Of a stretch of 64,000 nucleotides of DNA, positions 52,368 to 60,670 are shown piece after piece (position 1 is the first letter of the stretch; each line of letters begins with the position of its first letter). Origin of the DNA: JAAUTS01 sp034440395. GTDB lineage: Bacteria; Verrucomicrobiota; Verrucomicrobiia; Methylacidiphilales; JAAUTS01. The DNA is taken from positions 17,868-81,867 of the forward strand of contig JAWXBW010000067.1 of assembly GCA_034440395.1 (NCBI GenBank), given 5' to 3'. Both the position numbers and the translations under genes were made by a program. The notes below the pieces were generated by a model. The model ran no database searches and was not told where the DNA came from. It saw only the letters and a list, made by a program, of their open reading frames with translations.

Positions 52368-52636
52368 GCCAAAATGAATTCAAAATCTTGGGCGTCAAAC
52401 TCTTCACCCTCGATCAGAATACGATTCCCCGCGGCATCAAAGGTGCCAAACTCGCCGATAGCCCAGTTAGGACCATCCACGATTTTAACCATGTAACAGC
52501 CGTTGGTGAAATGGGGGCGGAAGCTAGCACGCAGTGCCCGCGCTTTTTTAAGTTCATAACGACGTTTAGCACTGAAGGCGCACATGCCCGCAGTTAGGCC
52601 AACGAAGGCGAGTAGTAGTAATGTTTTACGATCCAT
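52364..52636 (-). CDS. Small membrane-anchored protein, unknown function
   Basis: The protein has 90 residues from MDRKTLLLL; a TTG 14 codons earlier is less likely. One N-terminal helix (LLLLAFVGLTAGMCAF) is followed by a basic stretch and a compact beta-type domain ending EEFDAQDFEFILA. No family is recognised. The 3' end overlaps the stop of the convergent AmgK-like gene by 4 bp. Confidence 0.55.
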   Translation of the reverse strand: MDRKTLLLLAFVGLTAGMCAFSAKRRYELKKARALRASFRPHFTNGCYMVKIVDGPNWAIGEFGTFDAAGNRILIEGEEFDAQDFEFILA

Positions 52637-52700
52637 AAGGAGGTAGATATTATTTGCGTAAGTTAGGCTTTGTGGCAAGTGCTCAAATTACGTATTTAAT

Positions 52701-53417
52701 TTACTTGTTCACAATAACGGATCGAGCAGGCGCATAAAGCTTAGCGCCAGGCTGAACTTCTATGCTGCCAAAGATGAGGGAATCGGTGTGAAGAGATCCG
52801 CCGGTTTCGATTTTAAGTAAGCCATTTACGATCAATTGCTTAGAGGTCATGTGACCCGCTATTTCTAGGGTTTGAAATTCTACGGTGTTCTCCGTTTTTA
52901 AGGATGCTCCTTTGACCACGCGCATGAGCTTTCCTTTAGCTTCGCCAAACAAGCTGGCACCATCTCGGACAATGAGCGAATTCCGGCAGGTTAGTTTACT
53001 CTGGGATCGACCGGAAAGAAAAATGGTTTCAGCCTCAGCGCGAGGACCGTTAAGAAATCCCTTTTTACCCACGCTTAGGTTACCATAGGTTAGAATTTCG
53101 GCCGTCGATTCTTTATTAATTTCGTGATTACAAAGATCAAGGTATGCCGAGCATCCAGTGCATTGCCAAGACATAGCACTAGAATGAACGGATAGCTCCG
53201 TCCCACAATGGATGCAGGAAATGAGCCGCTTATCGACTCGTTTCTGTGCGCGGCGGGGACTTTTTTTAGTGTCCTCTTGAATACTAATGCGGTGACCGCA
53301 GGCATGACAAAAGGTAGCGTTCGCGTCTTTATATTCTTTTTGCTCATGGCCACAGGCGGGGCACGTAACCCATTCCTTAACGGGAGCTTGGCGAGAGAAT
53401 AAAGTGGTGATACTCAT
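52701..53417 (-). CDS. Zinc-ribbon/bactofilin-like fusion protein
   Basis: The 238-residue protein has two Cys4 ribbons (C19, C22, C37, C40 and C68, C71, C86, C89) joined by a basic linker. A polymer-forming bactofilin-like beta-helix follows from about residue 107, with hexapeptide-like turns (TEILTYGNLSVGKKG, LSGRSQSKLTC, LIVNGLLKIETGG). Bactofilins form filaments that shape the envelope. The ribbon domains are an unusual addition and may bind nucleic acid or protein. It lies 12 bp after the second bactofilin on the same strand. Confidence 0.75.
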   Translation of the reverse strand: MSITTLFSRQAPVKEWVTCPACGHEQKEYKDANATFCHACGHRISIQEDTKKSPRRAQKRVDKRLISCIHCGTELSVHSSAMSWQCTGCSAYLDLCNHEINKESTAEILTYGNLSVGKKGFLNGPRAEAETIFLSGRSQSKLTCRNSLIVRDGASLFGEAKGKLMRVVKGASLKTENTVEFQTLEIAGHMTSKQLIVNGLLKIETGGSLHTDSLIFGSIEVQPGAKLYAPARSVIVNK

Positions 53418-53429
53418 AGCAGCACAAAC

Positions 53430-53837
53430 TTAGACTTTATGTTTCCAACTGGAAGTAAGATCTTTGTCATCAATCCCGATCACCAGCAGGCCTTCGAAAT
53501 CACAGCCCTCTTCCATAGTTAAACTATAACTGCGGCAGCGCGCTTGCACAAAACTACCTTTTTTGATGAAAAAATGTTGCCGCGCCGTCGCTTCCCCTTT
53601 GTATAAACCTTCAATGCTAATGTCACTCCCGTCCATTTTTCCTAAGACTCGCCCTTGCGGGCCAACGCCGATTTGTGACTCAGACTGCACGGGACCTTCA
53701 AAGCTAGAATTAATCAAGCCACTAGCATGACTAAACAACTCCCCCTTACAACTAAGGTTGCCTGTCAGTAAATAAGGTAACGCCTCTAGCGAAGGACCAG
53801 AGCTAAGAAGAGTTTTGATGAATTTTTTACCGAACAC
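53430..53837 (-). CDS. Bactofilin-like protein (polymer-forming)
   Basis: The 135-residue protein starts with GTG. Its beta-helix repeats (LTGNLSCKGELFSHASG, INSSFEGPVQSESQIG, DISIEGLYKGEATARQ) match the bactofilin core, with short unstructured ends. It is the first gene of a two-gene unit with the zinc-ribbon bactofilin, which would allow a mixed filament. It is divergent from the LuxE-like gene with 50 bp between starts. Confidence 0.75.
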   Translation of the reverse strand: MFGKKFIKTLLSSGPSLEALPYLLTGNLSCKGELFSHASGLINSSFEGPVQSESQIGVGPQGRVLGKMDGSDISIEGLYKGEATARQHFFIKKGSFVQARCRSYSLTMEEGCDFEGLLVIGIDDKDLTSSWKHKV

Positions 53838-53887
53838 ATGAAAAACATAACTGTTTTCTTCAAGGTTGAAATGCTAAATTCTATTTT

Positions 53888-54919
53888 GTGGAAAACATTA
53901 TCATCCAAGCCATTCGAAACGATTTATCTGAGGAAGAATTCTCCCAGACGGCTCTTTCCTTATTACGCTGGCAAGCAGAGCTTAACCCAACGTATCAGAA
54001 CTTCTTAAAATCCTCTGGTTTGAGAGGTAATGAGCTAAATAATTGGGCGGACTTCCCTGCCCTGCCCGTGGCTGCCTTTAAACTGGGATCGGTGACCACG
54101 TTCAGCCCTGCAGAAGCTGAGTTCGTTTTTGAAACAAGTGGCACGACAGGTAAGTCCACCGGACGGCACTATATGAAAAATGGTCGTTGCTACGAACGAT
54201 CTCTGGAACTGGGCTTTAAACGCTTTATGCCTGATTTAAGCAGGCACCGCTGGATTTCTTTGGTGCCAAGCTTCTCTAGCCGCCCCCACTCTTCACTCGC
54301 TTACATGCTGCAACATTTAAGCACTATTATTCCTGAATCTAGAAGTATGGAAAGCGTTACGGACGGAGATTTTATTATTGATCAGGACAAGCTACTTCTC
54401 TTGTTAAACGAAGCTCAGCAGTCCAGCCAACCCGTGGCGCTCTTCGCCACCTCTTTCTCCCTAGCGCAGATGGCTGAACATTTATTAAAACGTGGAATCT
54501 CCCTGCGACTGCCACTAGGAACTGTAGTTTTCGACACGGGCGGCTACAAGGGTAAGCACCGTGAACTAGCCCCAGCAGACCTGTTAAACTTACTGGAAAT
54601 AAGTTTAGGTGTGCCAAGAGGTCAGGTCTGGAACGAGTATGGTATGACCGAATTAAGCTCCCAAGGCTACGGGAAATTGGCCGATGGCTTGCACCGCTTC
54701 CCGCCTTGGATCCGGGTGCGACTACTTGATCCCGCCACGGGAGCGGAAGTAGCGGAGGGCGAGAAAGGGTTGCTCCATTTTTATGATCTGGCTAACGTGC
54801 ATTCCGTCATGGCCGTGGGCACGCTGGACACGGGCTTGCGTAAAGGTGATGCCATCCGCCTGCTAGGCCGAGTTCTTGGTGCCCCTGAACGTGGCTGTTC
54901 CTTGCCTTTTGAATTATGA
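53888..54919 (+). CDS. LuxE-like acyl-protein synthetase
   Basis: The 343-residue ANL-like protein starts with GTG and has FETSGTTGKSTGRH as the P-loop, the LuxE-type LVPSFSSRPHSSLAYM, and WNEYGMTELSSQGY. LuxE activates a fatty acid as acyl-AMP and passes it to the reductase partner. The luxC-like gene follows with an ATGA overlap, so the pair probably reduces an acyl group to an aldehyde. No luxAB or luxD is in the window. A lipid or secondary-metabolite role is likelier than light (inference). Confidence 0.85.
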   Translation: MENIIIQAIRNDLSEEEFSQTALSLLRWQAELNPTYQNFLKSSGLRGNELNNWADFPALPVAAFKLGSVTTFSPAEAEFVFETSGTTGKSTGRHYMKNGRCYERSLELGFKRFMPDLSRHRWISLVPSFSSRPHSSLAYMLQHLSTIIPESRSMESVTDGDFIIDQDKLLLLLNEAQQSSQPVALFATSFSLAQMAEHLLKRGISLRLPLGTVVFDTGGYKGKHRELAPADLLNLLEISLGVPRGQVWNEYGMTELSSQGYGKLADGLHRFPPWIRVRLLDPATGAEVAEGEKGLLHFYDLANVHSVMAVGTLDTGLRKGDAIRLLGRVLGAPERGCSLPFEL

Positions 54920-55989
54920 AAACTTACGAGAGAGTGAAACGAGTCGCCGATTTCTTTGCTGGTCAATCTCTAGGATTTACCACGGAGGCGGATTTACTTT
55001 TATTATTAGAAAAGGAACTTGGTCATACAGAAATACTTGATCGACCCATTCCCCAAGGTCAAGGAGTGAGCTGGCAAGCCATAGCCCCTCACAGCATTTA
55101 CCATATTTGTGCTTCCAACCTAGACGTTTCCGCCCAGACGAGTCTTTTGCTAGGCCTCCTCCTTGGGAGTGAGCTGATTTTTAAATGTCCCGCCGTGGGC
55201 TTACCTCAGTTTGAGAGTATGGCCATGGCCGCCGCTACTACATTCGGGAAGCCCATTACTATCCTGAAAACACACGACAGCAAACTCATGCAAGCTGCGG
55301 ATGCCGTGATCGCCTTTGGAACAGATGAAACCGTTGTTAAAATTAAAAATCAACTTTTCCCTCACCAACGATTTCTCAGCTACGGCCATAAAATCAGCGT
55401 GGGCCTCGTCTTACCCAACACGTCCACTAGAGCATTAGCCGAGCGCGCTGCCTTAGAAATTGCCGCCCACGAACAATTGGGGTGCCTCTCCCCCCAGGCC
55501 TATCTGTGCCCTGACTTTGACGAAGCCTTACGCTTTGCCGAAATGTTGGCAGAAGTCTTGGATCACTTAGAAAAAACACTACCCAGCGCCCCTCGTTCTT
55601 TTGAAACGGAGGCCGTAATTTTCGAAGCCCGACAGCGCGCCCTCCTACGCGGGAACCGACTCTGGGGAGCCTCGGAAAAAAAACCTTGGACTGTAGTCTT
55701 ACGTCACGATGGGTTTTTAGAAGCTGGCCCAGGCAACCGCTTTATCCAAGTAATACCTGGCTCTGATTGGTCAAGTATTCTCAAGCCATGGAAAGGAAAG
55801 CTCTCCTCCCTCGCCATTTCAGATGAACGTAGGGTCGAATCTCTCCTGCCCTCTGCCCTTGAGCTAGGATTTAGTCGAGTTTGCACACTGGGGAAATTAC
55901 AACAACCTTCGCTCCTCTGGCGGCATGACGGCAGGCCACGCTTGGCAGATCTAGTCACGTGGTTAAGCATAGAACATGATGACACCTGA
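54916..55989 (+). CDS. LuxC-like acyl-CoA/acyl-protein reductase
   Basis: The 357-residue protein of the aldehyde-dehydrogenase superfamily has the LuxC active-site Cys in EQLGCLSPQAYL. The NADP-binding part (DAVIAFGTDETVVKIK) precedes it. It is somewhat shorter than Vibrio LuxC (about 480), so the family's terminal parts are reduced. It overlaps luxE by ATGA and the zincin gene by 14 bp, so the three are co-transcribed. Confidence 0.82.
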   Translation: MKTYERVKRVADFFAGQSLGFTTEADLLLLLEKELGHTEILDRPIPQGQGVSWQAIAPHSIYHICASNLDVSAQTSLLLGLLLGSELIFKCPAVGLPQFESMAMAAATTFGKPITILKTHDSKLMQAADAVIAFGTDETVVKIKNQLFPHQRFLSYGHKISVGLVLPNTSTRALAERAALEIAAHEQLGCLSPQAYLCPDFDEALRFAEMLAEVLDHLEKTLPSAPRSFETEAVIFEARQRALLRGNRLWGASEKKPWTVVLRHDGFLEAGPGNRFIQVIPGSDWSSILKPWKGKLSSLAISDERRVESLLPSALELGFSRVCTLGKLQQPSLLWRHDGRPRLADLVTWLSIEHDDT

Positions 55990-56350
55990 ACAATTAGTCA
56001 CTTTAGCAGAACAAGAAATTGCAGAGGTGTGGAAAAAACTCCCGCCACCACTACTGGCATCTGCCCAAGAGTGTCCGGTTCGGATCCTACTAAAACCGAC
56101 TGACAAACAGCGGGAAGAAATGGGTCAAGAAGCTGATGACCTGCTCGGACTATTTGAAGGAAGCTCGCGTTTGGAAAATCTAGCTAGCGCCGAGCAAATG
56201 CCTAGCATCAGCCTCTTTATTGAAGCCATTTGGGAAGAAGCCGAGGAAGATATGGATATTTACCGAGAAGAAGTAAAAGTCACCTATCTACACGAACTAG
56301 GGCATTATCTAGGCTGGGACGAAGACGAAGTAGAATCCCGCGGACTTTAA
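55976..56350 (+). CDS. Zincin-like metallopeptidase family protein
   Basis: The 124-residue protein has the zinc motif HELGH in VTYLHELGHYLGWDEDEV, the form of the small bacterial Zincin_1 (DUF1025) family. The acidic insert around IEAIWEEAEEDMDIY precedes it. Whether it cuts proteins is unknown for the family. It overlaps the LuxC-like gene by 14 bp and is followed by the rnpB terminator on the other strand. Confidence 0.85.
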   Translation: MMTPEQLVTLAEQEIAEVWKKLPPPLLASAQECPVRILLKPTDKQREEMGQEADDLLGLFEGSSRLENLASAEQMPSISLFIEAIWEEAEEDMDIYREEVKVTYLHELGHYLGWDEDEVESRGL

Positions 56351-56386
56351 AAAAGAGAAGGGCATCCGCTTTTAACGAATGCCCTT
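56351..56386 (-). terminator. Terminator of rnpB
   Basis: AAGGGCAT (56359-56366) pairs with ATGCCCTT (56379-56386), with two further CG pairs after a mismatch. Read on the minus strand a T-rich tail (TTCTCTTTTTT) follows. It also separates rnpB from the convergent zincin gene. Confidence 0.75.
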
Positions 56387-56786
56387 CAGTGAGGCGATAA
56401 GCCGAATTTTGTTCCCCCGCTCTTGCGAACGAGGGCAGTGACCATTTATCTTACCGGATTACTCCGATACCTTGCTTGCACAAGGTGCGACCTACCTGGA
56501 AGCTGAACCCTTGCGAGTTCGGATCTGGCCGATGAACTTCCTGTTTGGCCTTGCACCACCAGAGGTTTATCGTGCCCCCTTGATTACTCTTGGGGCGGTG
56601 GGCTCTTACCCCACCTTTTCACCCTTACCCATAGATTACTCCATGGGCGGTTTATTTTCTGTGACACTATCTGTCGCTTCCGATTCCTCGAAAGCTCCCC
56701 CATTTTCATAGGGCTGATTGCCATACGGTGTTCGGACTTTCCTCTCCAGTTGCTTAACGCATCTAGAGCGATCACTTGCCTACTTA
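56386..56786 (-). ncRNA. rnpB: RNase P RNA (M1 RNA)
   Basis: The reverse strand carries the conserved GAGGAAAGTCCGAACACC block near the 5' end and the 3' TTCGGCTTATCG end. AGT-AGGC at the 5' edge pairs with GCCTCACT at the 3' edge, forming P1. The total of about 400 nt fits an A-type bacterial RNA. The exact ends are set by P1 pairing and are good to a few bases. It is the catalytic RNA that removes tRNA 5' leaders. The protein-like frames in both directions here are not coding. Confidence 0.95.
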
Positions 56787-56787
56787 T

Positions 56788-56815
56788 AGTTTAAGCGTGA
56801 TGAAAAGAAAAACAA
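56788..56815 (-). promoter_or_regulatory. Possible rnpB promoter
   Basis: On the minus strand TTGTTT (56810-56815) and TAAACT (56788-56793) are 16 bp apart, and the start of the RNA lies just downstream. The fit to a sigma70-type site is moderate. Confidence 0.35.
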
Positions 56816-56838
56816 GAGTTAAACCTAGCAACAAGCAC

Positions 56839-57375
56839 CTACTCCAACACATACCGTGGCATGGTGGGATCTACTTGAGCTGCCCAGGCATCAATACCGC
56901 CTTCTAAACATTTCACCTGTTGAAATCCGTGCCCGACAAAATACGAGGCGGCGTCTAAAACTGTTTTTCCCATGTGATCATAAAAAACAAACAAGCCTGT
57001 TTTATCTCTTCCCGCCATCCATTCTTGCATGAGGTTTTGATCGAAATGAACGGAGCCGAAAATGTTAACCGCTTCGTGCTCATCCTTAGAGCGGACGTCC
57101 ACTAAACAGGTTACTTGGTTGCCTTGCCGCAACTCTTGCAACTGAACGGCCGAAATGAGCAGGGCCTTTTCTTCTTCAAGCCCTTCTAATAAAATACGAA
57201 TGGCTTCTTTAACATCCAACCCCTCGTTTCGTAAGCAAACTTCCGCTAAGGTTTCTTCAGGGCTAAATCCGCAACTGCTACAACCTCCGATATGGTAATG
57301 ACGAAACAATGTTCTACGTGCGCCTAAGAATTTCTTCTGAAGCTCATCCATCCGAATATCTGGGATTATTTCCAT
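56839..57375 (-). CDS. Rhodanese-fold protein lacking the catalytic Cys, SUF operon member
   Basis: The protein has 178 residues from MEIIPDIRMD; an upstream TTG would add nine. The N-terminal part has GGCSSCGF, a DUF1858-like Fe-S or hydride-type Cys pair, and the C-terminal part is a rhodanese fold (CLVDVRSKDEHEAVNIFG). The catalytic-loop position reads FVFYDHMGKTVLDAA, with no Cys, so sulfur-transfer activity is unlikely. It follows sufD by 39 bp on the same strand and probably has a regulatory or scaffold role in cluster assembly (inference). Confidence 0.78.
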   Translation of the reverse strand: MEIIPDIRMDELQKKFLGARRTLFRHYHIGGCSSCGFSPEETLAEVCLRNEGLDVKEAIRILLEGLEEEKALLISAVQLQELRQGNQVTCLVDVRSKDEHEAVNIFGSVHFDQNLMQEWMAGRDKTGLFVFYDHMGKTVLDAASYFVGHGFQQVKCLEGGIDAWAAQVDPTMPRYVLE

Positions 57376-57414
57376 GAGAAAAAAATGTTCCTCAAACAAC
57401 AAACTTGTACGTTC

Positions 57415-58845
57415 TTAAACGGTGCCTTGCAAGCTGCGCACATCGGTCTCATCTATCTTCTCGGCCTTAGCATCCACCATCTTCACTTGAGTGGAGCGGC
57501 GAAACTTTTCCTCAACTAAACGTCGTATGTGTTCGTTAATCTTTTCGTGGAGAAACCGCGCCAACACTGTTTCACAAAATCCTAGGCCGATAAGATACTT
57601 AGCTAGATCAGGATTAATTCCGCGGGCTTGCATGTAAAAGAGTTCTTCCGCATCGATCTGTCCCGTGGTGGCACCATGACTGCACTTAACGTCATCGTTT
57701 TCAATTTCTAGACCAGGCATGGAGTCCGCCTCTGCTTCAGAGTGAAGGAGAAGGTTACGGTTTTTTTGATAGGCGTCGGTCTGGAAGGCTCCGTGCTCGA
57801 CTTTAATTAAGCCTTTAAAAATCGTCTTAGAGCGGTGATTGAGCGTGTTCTTATAAAGTAGATCACTCCACGTGTGCGGTGCTTGATGGTCTTGTAAGGT
57901 TCGTTGATCAAACTCTTGACGGTCATGCGCCACGGTCAGTGCCAACATCTCGCTACGAGCACCTGTGCCTAAAAGTTGAGAGTGGGTTTCGATGCGGGCG
58001 AAGCTCCCGCCGATGTTCACATGGAATACTTTGCTGGAGGCGTCCTTATCCACGAGGGTGGAGCCGAGCTGGAAGGAAAGAGTTTTCTCACTCCAAAGTT
58101 GCACGGCTAAGTAATCGAGCTTAGCACTAGGAGCCACGATGAGGTCATTAACAGCACAGGCGAAGGCTGGCTCTTGATCAAGGCTGCGGAAATATTCCAC
58201 GAAGAAGACCTGACTGTTTTCCTCTGCGATAACTAAGGTGTGGGGGAATACAGCGGTGTTCGTTCCACTGATGAAGTGGTTTACGATTATGGGCTCTTTC
58301 AGTTCGACTCCCTTAGGGACGTAAAGAACAGCGCCCGAACGGGTAAAAGCTTTATGAAGCGCGGCGAATTTTTCCGACCCAAGGCGACTGGGGTGCGCCA
58401 TGAAATGTTTCTTGATAAGTTCAGGATGGTTTTGAATGGCTGATTCTAGTGATTCCCAGATGACGCCTTTTTTAATCCATTCTTCAGGTAAAGGCTGGAA
58501 GTCAAGGAGTTGATCATTAAGGAAAACGGCCGAGGCTAAAGACTCAGGGTTTTGTTGGACTTGGTCCCGTGCCAACTTCTGGTCGGTGCTACTAAAATCA
58601 TGACGCGTGTGATAGGGCTTTAGATCCAAAACACTGACGTTAGCAAAACGCCATTCTACGTCCTTACGTTTAGGCATAGGGAGATCTTGGAATAACTTCC
58701 AAGCTTCTTGCTGCTGCCTATTCCAGTCTGGAGAAAGGTTCTCTAAAGGCTGAGGGCCATTACTTAAAGGATGACTAGAATTCACGAGGTCACTTGTTGT
58801 CGCCAGCATGGTGGTGGAAGTTACGGGGCTGAGAAGGGAGGACAT
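57415..58845 (-). CDS. sufD: Fe-S cluster assembly protein SufD
   Basis: The protein has 476 residues from the ATG at 58845; a TTG two codons earlier is possible. SufB/SufD-type beta-helix marks: VLYVPKGVELKEPIIVNHF, HGATTGQIDAEELFYMQARG and an FLHEKINEHIRRLVEE tail. The ATG-rich start is about 30 residues longer than typical SufD. SufD pairs with SufB on the SufC ATPase. It follows the ferredoxin gene after about 105 bp. Confidence 0.92.
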   Translation of the reverse strand: MSSLLSPVTSTTMLATTSDLVNSSHPLSNGPQPLENLSPDWNRQQQEAWKLFQDLPMPKRKDVEWRFANVSVLDLKPYHTRHDFSSTDQKLARDQVQQNPESLASAVFLNDQLLDFQPLPEEWIKKGVIWESLESAIQNHPELIKKHFMAHPSRLGSEKFAALHKAFTRSGAVLYVPKGVELKEPIIVNHFISGTNTAVFPHTLVIAEENSQVFFVEYFRSLDQEPAFACAVNDLIVAPSAKLDYLAVQLWSEKTLSFQLGSTLVDKDASSKVFHVNIGGSFARIETHSQLLGTGARSEMLALTVAHDRQEFDQRTLQDHQAPHTWSDLLYKNTLNHRSKTIFKGLIKVEHGAFQTDAYQKNRNLLLHSEAEADSMPGLEIENDDVKCSHGATTGQIDAEELFYMQARGINPDLAKYLIGLGFCETVLARFLHEKINEHIRRLVEEKFRRSTQVKMVDAKAEKIDETDVRSLQGTV

Positions 58846-58950
58846 AAACAATTAATTCTAAGCCCTCCCGTTTAAGTTCAAAAGCTGAGCTTGAACTTGA
58901 AAAAATCATACTCAAACCCGTAGGCTTGTGCATGAAATTTAGGGCTTTGT

Positions 58951-59184
58951 TTAAATACCGTCGTTGCCGATCGCCTCGACAGGACAGCCTTCCATGGCTT
59001 CTTTACAAAGAGTTTCTTCTTCAGGAGTTTCAGGTTGTTTGTAGAGGTAGGAGTGACCACCATCGTCGTTACGTGTGTAATTAGCGGGCGCTGTTTCGCG
59101 GCACAAGTCACAGTCGATGCACTGGTTGTCCACATAGAATTTTCCCGCCACGTTGTCTGTATATTTATTTGCAATGTCAGCCAT
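58951..59184 (-). CDS. Ferredoxin, single [4Fe-4S] type
   Basis: The 77-residue protein has CIDCDLCRETAP and a downstream EGCPVEAIGND, giving the C-x2-C-x2-C...C-P ligand set for one [4Fe-4S] cluster. It is acidic and has no signal peptide. It sits between sufB and sufD, an unusual place, and could feed electrons to SufBCD assembly or protect nascent clusters (inference). Confidence 0.88.
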   Translation of the reverse strand: MADIANKYTDNVAGKFYVDNQCIDCDLCRETAPANYTRNDDGGHSYLYKQPETPEEETLCKEAMEGCPVEAIGNDGI

Positions 59185-59219
59185 AATTTTTCCTAAGTTG
59201 TTACTCTACTGCCCGCATT

Positions 59220-60626
59220 CTACCCAACTGATCCTTCCATTTCAAGGTCGATTAAACGTTTCAATTCAACGCTATATTCCATTGGGAATTGGTTGACTAA
59301 GTCATTAACGAAACCGTTCACGCTTAGGCTCATCGCTTGTGCCTCAGAAAGACCCCGCTGTTGCATGTAAAAAATCTGTTCAGCACTCACCTTACTCACG
59401 CTAGCCTCATGCTGCACCGAGTTACCCTCACCACGCACTGTGATGGCAGGATAGGTGTCCGTGCGTGACTCCGAGTTGATCAAAAGCGCATCGCACTCCG
59501 TGTTATTCTTACAACCTTTAAGGTGACGAGGAATGTGCACCAAGCCCCGATAAGTGGAACGACCTTTACCAATGCTGATGCTCTTGGCGATGATGTTACT
59601 CGTCGTCTCATCAGCGGCATGAACCATTTTAGCACCGGTATCTTGATGTTGTCCGTTGTTGGCTAAAGCGATGCTCAAAACTTCCCCGCGGGCTTTGCGA
59701 CCTTTAAGAATCACGCCTGGATATTTCATAGTGAGGCGGGAACCGATGTTACAATCAATCCACTTTACTTCAGCGTCTTCCATGGCAATGGCGCGTTTCG
59801 TAACAAGGTTAAAAACGTTTGCGCTCCAGTTTTGCACTGTGATGTATTGGATCTTAGCTCCTTTTAAGGCCACGAGCTCCACTACTGCGCTATGTAAAGT
59901 GGCAGTCTCAAACTTCGGCGCCGTGCAACCTTCCATGTAAGTCACTTCAGAACCTTCATCAGCAATAATCAACGTGCGCTCAAACTGCCCGAAGTTTTCT
60001 GCGTTGATCCGGAAGTAAGCTTGCAAAGGGTGTTGTAGCTTAACTCCTTTGGGAATATAAATGAAGCTGCCTCCACTGAAAACAGCACTGTTCAACGCTG
60101 AATATTTATTGTCAGCCACTGGGATAACCTTAGCGAACCACGGACGGAAAATCTCTGGGTATTTTTCCAGGCCTTCTTTGCTTCCCACAAAAATGACGCC
60201 TTGATCGGAGAGCGCATCCTTCATGTTAGAATAAGCGGCCTCGCTATCAAACTGAGCTTCCACTCCCGCTAAAAATTTGCGCTCCTTTTCAGGAATACCT
60301 AAGCGCTCGAAGGTTCTCTTTACGTCGTCAGGAACCTCATCCCAACTACGCTTAGCAACCTGATCTTTCGCTAAATAGTAGCGAATTTTATCATAAATAA
60401 TATTTTCTAAATCCTTACTGGCCCAATGCGTTGGATTGGGTTTTTTATAAAAAACTTGCAAGGCCTTTAAACGAAATTCGCGAACCCAGTCTGGATCCCC
60501 CTTCACGTCGGCTATGTAATTAACCACGCGCTCGCTCAGACCATAACCAGCGTCATAGCTGTAGTTTTCTGGGAACGAAAAATTTCCGGAATCCATCTCT
60601 AACTCTAACTCTGGTTTAATGCTCAT
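59220..60626 (-). CDS. sufB: Fe-S cluster assembly protein SufB
   Basis: The 468-residue protein has the SufB body: GVIFVGSKEGL, VFSGGSFIYIPKGVKLQHPLQAYF with NAENFGQFERTLIIAD, the Cys-bearing YMEGCTAPKF, GCKNNTECDALLIN, and a C-terminal FVNDLVNQFPMEYSVELKRL. It is the scaffold on which the SUF cluster is built with SufC. It follows sufC by 44 bp. Confidence 0.95.
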   Translation of the reverse strand: MSIKPELELEMDSGNFSFPENYSYDAGYGLSERVVNYIADVKGDPDWVREFRLKALQVFYKKPNPTHWASKDLENIIYDKIRYYLAKDQVAKRSWDEVPDDVKRTFERLGIPEKERKFLAGVEAQFDSEAAYSNMKDALSDQGVIFVGSKEGLEKYPEIFRPWFAKVIPVADNKYSALNSAVFSGGSFIYIPKGVKLQHPLQAYFRINAENFGQFERTLIIADEGSEVTYMEGCTAPKFETATLHSAVVELVALKGAKIQYITVQNWSANVFNLVTKRAIAMEDAEVKWIDCNIGSRLTMKYPGVILKGRKARGEVLSIALANNGQHQDTGAKMVHAADETTSNIIAKSISIGKGRSTYRGLVHIPRHLKGCKNNTECDALLINSESRTDTYPAITVRGEGNSVQHEASVSKVSAEQIFYMQQRGLSEAQAMSLSVNGFVNDLVNQFPMEYSVELKRLIDLEMEGSVG

Positions 60627-60670
60627 AATATTACTATAGCCTATATTTTAGAATGGACAAACCATAACGA

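Noticed and set aside
53888..55989. A bioluminescence (lux) operon
   Set aside because: luxA, luxB and luxD are missing; only the acyl-activation and reduction pair is present.
56400..56780. Open frames on both strands across the rnpB locus
   Set aside because: The conserved RNase P RNA blocks and P1 pairing explain the DNA, and the translated frames match no protein pattern.
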